A stretch of DNA of 14,407 nt from Candidatus Bathyarchaeota archaeon. GTDB lineage: Archaea; Thermoproteota; Bathyarchaeia; TCS64. The translations under genes were made by a program, and so were the position numbers. Under the pieces are notes generated by a model. It saw nothing but the letters and a program-made list of their open reading frames with translations. It had not been told where the DNA came from and did not search any database. Positions 12,366 to 14,407 of the stretch are shown in pieces; positions within the stretch are counted from its first letter, which is position 1, and each line of letters begins with the position of its first letter. The stretch is from positions 1-14,407 of the forward strand of contig QMXQ01000019.1 in NCBI GenBank assembly GCA_003662205.1. Direction: 5' to 3'.

Positions 12366-14407
12366 ATGATCGGGATGAACCGTATCGAGTTGCTGAAGAG
12401 GAATCTTGAGCGGGTGGTCCGCATCTCACCTCGGACCGAGGCGAGGTCAACGGTGCTGACGGACCCCGATGCCGAGCGGGAGCCCCTGCCCATCAGGAAG
12501 GCGAGAGCTCTTACCCTACTGCTGAGGGAGGTCCCCATCCACATCTATCCCGGGGAGCTCATCGTCGGCATTCCCTTCCGGGAGGAGCCCATCCCCGACG
12601 GCGAGGGCGGCTACCTCAGGGGCGTCCTCCAGGAGAGTGTCTCCGGAGAGGGCTACATCGAGGGGGCCCGGAGGAAGATCGCCGCGGGTCTCTCCGACGA
12701 GCCCTACGATCCCGTCATCATCGGCTCCCAGCCTAGCACAGGGGGATCGAGGTACGCTCTGTTTCCCCACTACGCGACGGCGGAGGAGAGGGCGGAGGCA
12801 CGGAGGTTCGGCCTGGACGAGAATAGCAACCCGGGCCACCTTCAGGCCGGCCACGCCCGGGTCGTAGCCCTCGGCTGGAGCGGCCTCAGGGAGATGGCGG
12901 AGAAGAGGCTTGCCGACCTCGACGAGTCAACGGAGCTTGGGAGGAAGAGGGCGGTCTTCCTTCGTTCCGTCATCATCGCCCTCGACGGCGCGCGGGCCTT
13001 CGCGCGGAGGTACGCCGACCTGGCGGGAGAGATGGCCGAGAGTGAGGCCGACCAGCGCCGGCGGCAAGAGCTCACAGAGATATCCCGGGTCTGCCTGAGG
13101 GCGGCCGAGGGGTCGCCCAGGACCTTCTGGGAGGCGCTCCAGCTCCACTGGTTCACCCACCTCATCTGCCACACGCAGGGGGCCCGGCAGCTCGGGCGCT
13201 TCGACCAGTACATGTACCCCTTCCTTGAGCGGGACCTCCGGGAGGGCAGGCTGACGAGGGAGGCGGCGCGGGAGCTGCTGGAGTGCCTCTGGATCAAATA
13301 CAACATGCTGACGGACGTGACCATGGACAACCTGCAGAACATGATCCTGGGCGGCCTGACCCGGGACGGCAGAGACACGACGAACATGCTGTCGTACATG
13401 TGCATGGACGCCACGGAGCGGCTGGGCCTCATCGACCCCAAGTGGTCGATAAGGGTGCACAGGGGGACGCCCGACAGCTTCCTGAGGAGGGCCTGCGAGA
13501 TCATCAAGTCCGGGCGGTATCAGCCCGGCGTCTACAACGACGAGGCCATCATACCGGCGCTGCTGAACGTCGGCGTGCCCCTGGAGGACGCCAGGGACTA
13601 CACCAACGACGGCTGCTCCGAGATACTCGTCCAGGGGAAGTCGAACCCCTGGTGCTTCGAGGCGAGGGTCAAGCTCCTCAAATGTCTGGAGTGGGCCCTG
13701 GAGCGCCTGGAGGAGTACGACGCCTTCGACGACCTCATGGAGGCGGTGAAGGAGGAGATCAGCGTCGCCGTGGAGATGGCTGTCGCCAACGCCAACCTCC
13801 TCCAGTCCGCCGTCCCATGGATATCGCCCAGCCCCTTCGTCTCCGCCACCGTTGAGGGCTGCATCGAGAAGATGATGGATCTGACCGAGGGCGGGGCCAT
13901 CTACAACTCCGCCGCGGTCTGCGCCTCCGGCGTCGCCGACACCGCGGACGCCCTGGCCGCCGTGAAGAAACTCGTCTTTGAGGAGGGACGGATCGGGAAG
14001 CGGGAGCTCCTCGATGCCCTCCACAGCAACTTCGAGGGCAGGGAGCGGCTCCGCCTCATGCTCCTGAACAGGGCCCCCAAGTTCGGCAACGACGACGACT
14101 ATGTCGACAGCCTCGCCGCCGAGATCGTCGAGCACACGGCCCGGGAGGTGCAGAAGCACAGGAACCCGAGGGGAGGCGAGTACATCCTGGGCCTCTTCTC
14201 CTACGGCGAGTACATCGGCCACGGCCTCGTGACGGGCGCGACGCCCGACGGCAGAAAGGCAGGGGAGGGGATCTCCCCCAACTTCTCGCCCTGCCCCGGA
14301 AGGGACATGAAGGGGCCCTTCGCCGTCCTCAAATCCACGACCAAGGTGAACCAGCTACTGACGGCGAACGGGACCGCCCTCGACATTACGCTGCACCCGT
14401 CGGCGCT
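12366..14407 (+). CDS. Glycyl radical enzyme (PFL/choline-lyase/diol-dehydratase superfamily), C-terminus off the window
   Basis: The open frame continues to the right edge; 680 residues are visible of about 780-850 expected. Family landmarks in order are YPGELIVG (around 60), LGRFDQYMYPF (around 275-285), NDGCSE with the radical Cys417 and base-like Glu419, TEGGAIYNSAA (around 505), ATPDGRKAGEG (around 622) and SPCPGRDMKGPFAVLKS before the cut. The glycyl radical motif near the C-terminus lies outside. The Cys-x-Glu pair points to the eliminase/decarboxylase branch (choline lyase, hydroxyproline or diol dehydratases, arylacetate decarboxylases) over pyruvate formate-lyase, which has Cys-Cys, or alkylsuccinate synthases, which lack the Glu. 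The middle Ser is unusual, since Val or Ile is common in characterised members. Substrate unknown. ATG 12366 abuts the activase stop; GGAGG lies 11 nt upstream, and ATG 12375 is an alternative. Confidence 0.92.
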   Translation, partial: MIGMNRIELLKRNLERVVRISPRTEARSTVLTDPDAEREPLPIRKARALTLLLREVPIHIYPGELIVGIPFREEPIPDGEGGYLRGVLQESVSGEGYIEGARRKIAAGLSDEPYDPVIIGSQPSTGGSRYALFPHYATAEERAEARRFGLDENSNPGHLQAGHARVVALGWSGLREMAEKRLADLDESTELGRKRAVFLRSVIIALDGARAFARRYADLAGEMAESEADQRRRQELTEISRVCLRAAEGSPRTFWEALQLHWFTHLICHTQGARQLGRFDQYMYPFLERDLREGRLTREAARELLECLWIKYNMLTDVTMDNLQNMILGGLTRDGRDTTNMLSYMCMDATERLGLIDPKWSIRVHRGTPDSFLRRACEIIKSGRYQPGVYNDEAIIPALLNVGVPLEDARDYTNDGCSEILVQGKSNPWCFEARVKLLKCLEWALERLEEYDAFDDLMEAVKEEISVAVEMAVANANLLQSAVPWISPSPFVSATVEGCIEKMMDLTEGGAIYNSAAVCASGVADTADALAAVKKLVFEEGRIGKRELLDALHSNFEGRERLRLMLLNRAPKFGNDDDYVDSLAAEIVEHTAREVQKHRNPRGGEYILGLFSYGEYIGHGLVTGATPDGRKAGEGISPNFSPCPGRDMKGPFAVLKSTTKVNQLLTANGTALDITLHPSA

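Noticed and set aside
12927..14222. 431-codon minus-strand open frame opposite the GRE
   Set aside because: The plus strand reads through as a GRE with conserved motifs up to the window edge, while the antisense product is low-complexity and lacks any domain. It is a by-product of GC-rich third positions.
1..14407. Sulfonate pathway linking the TSUP transporter to the GRE (GREs include an isethionate sulfite-lyase)
   Set aside because: The two genes are over 11 kb apart with unrelated genes between, the TSUP substrate is unknown, and nothing in the GRE fragment points to sulfonates.

Overview
The window looks archaeal, and probably comes from a GC-rich anaerobe. I cannot place it more precisely; a TACK-group archaeon such as a Bathyarchaeia member would fit but is not shown. 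The signs are AT-rich TATA-like boxes about 25-35 nt upstream of first genes, several near-leaderless starts (ATG or GTG right at the predicted transcription start), oligo-T tracts after stop codons, a substrate-binding protein anchored by a C-terminal membrane helix, and a glycyl radical enzyme pair that implies anaerobic metabolism. No tRNA, rRNA, CRISPR array, insertion sequence or integrase was seen.

Layout. The left end (1-472, minus) is the N-terminal half of a TSUP/TauE-type membrane transporter. Next come two small divergent genes: a membrane-anchored LEA2-like protein (572-1057, minus) and a small multi-helix membrane protein (1136-1525, plus, possibly starting at CTG). From 1600 to 7650 lies a complete peptide/nickel-type (Dpp/Opp-like) ABC importer: a secreted, C-terminally anchored binding protein, two permeases and two ATPases. 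The four downstream genes are packed tightly with a constant GGAGG-7 nt-start spacing. A creatininase-family metallohydrolase (7713-8471) follows under its own promoter. Facing it is a translationally coupled pair of amidohydrolase-2 (TIM-barrel) paralogs (9992 to 8515, minus), the second of which has lost several metal ligands. A palindromic TATA box at 10018-10025 sits almost exactly midway between the amidohydrolase start and a divergent 130-aa orphan gene (10049-10441). A membrane protein with a HEVLGH motif, possibly a membrane-embedded protease, lies on the minus strand (10429-11214). After a 239-bp intergenic region with an inverted repeat come a glycyl radical enzyme (GRE) activase (11454-12365) and a GRE (12366 to the window end, C-terminus missing).

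How the genes may work together (inference): the importer brings in peptides or another small, possibly nitrogen-containing solute. The creatininase-like and amidohydrolase-2 proteins could cleave amide or C-N bonds or decarboxylate it. The GRE, which keeps a Cys-x-Glu catalytic pair, could carry out a radical elimination or decarboxylation. The genes sit in separate transcription units on both strands, so a single pathway is a hypothesis and not something the sequence shows. The most notable observations are the degenerate coupled amidohydrolase paralog, the symmetric shared TATA boxes, the archaeal GRE pair and the HEVLGH membrane protein.
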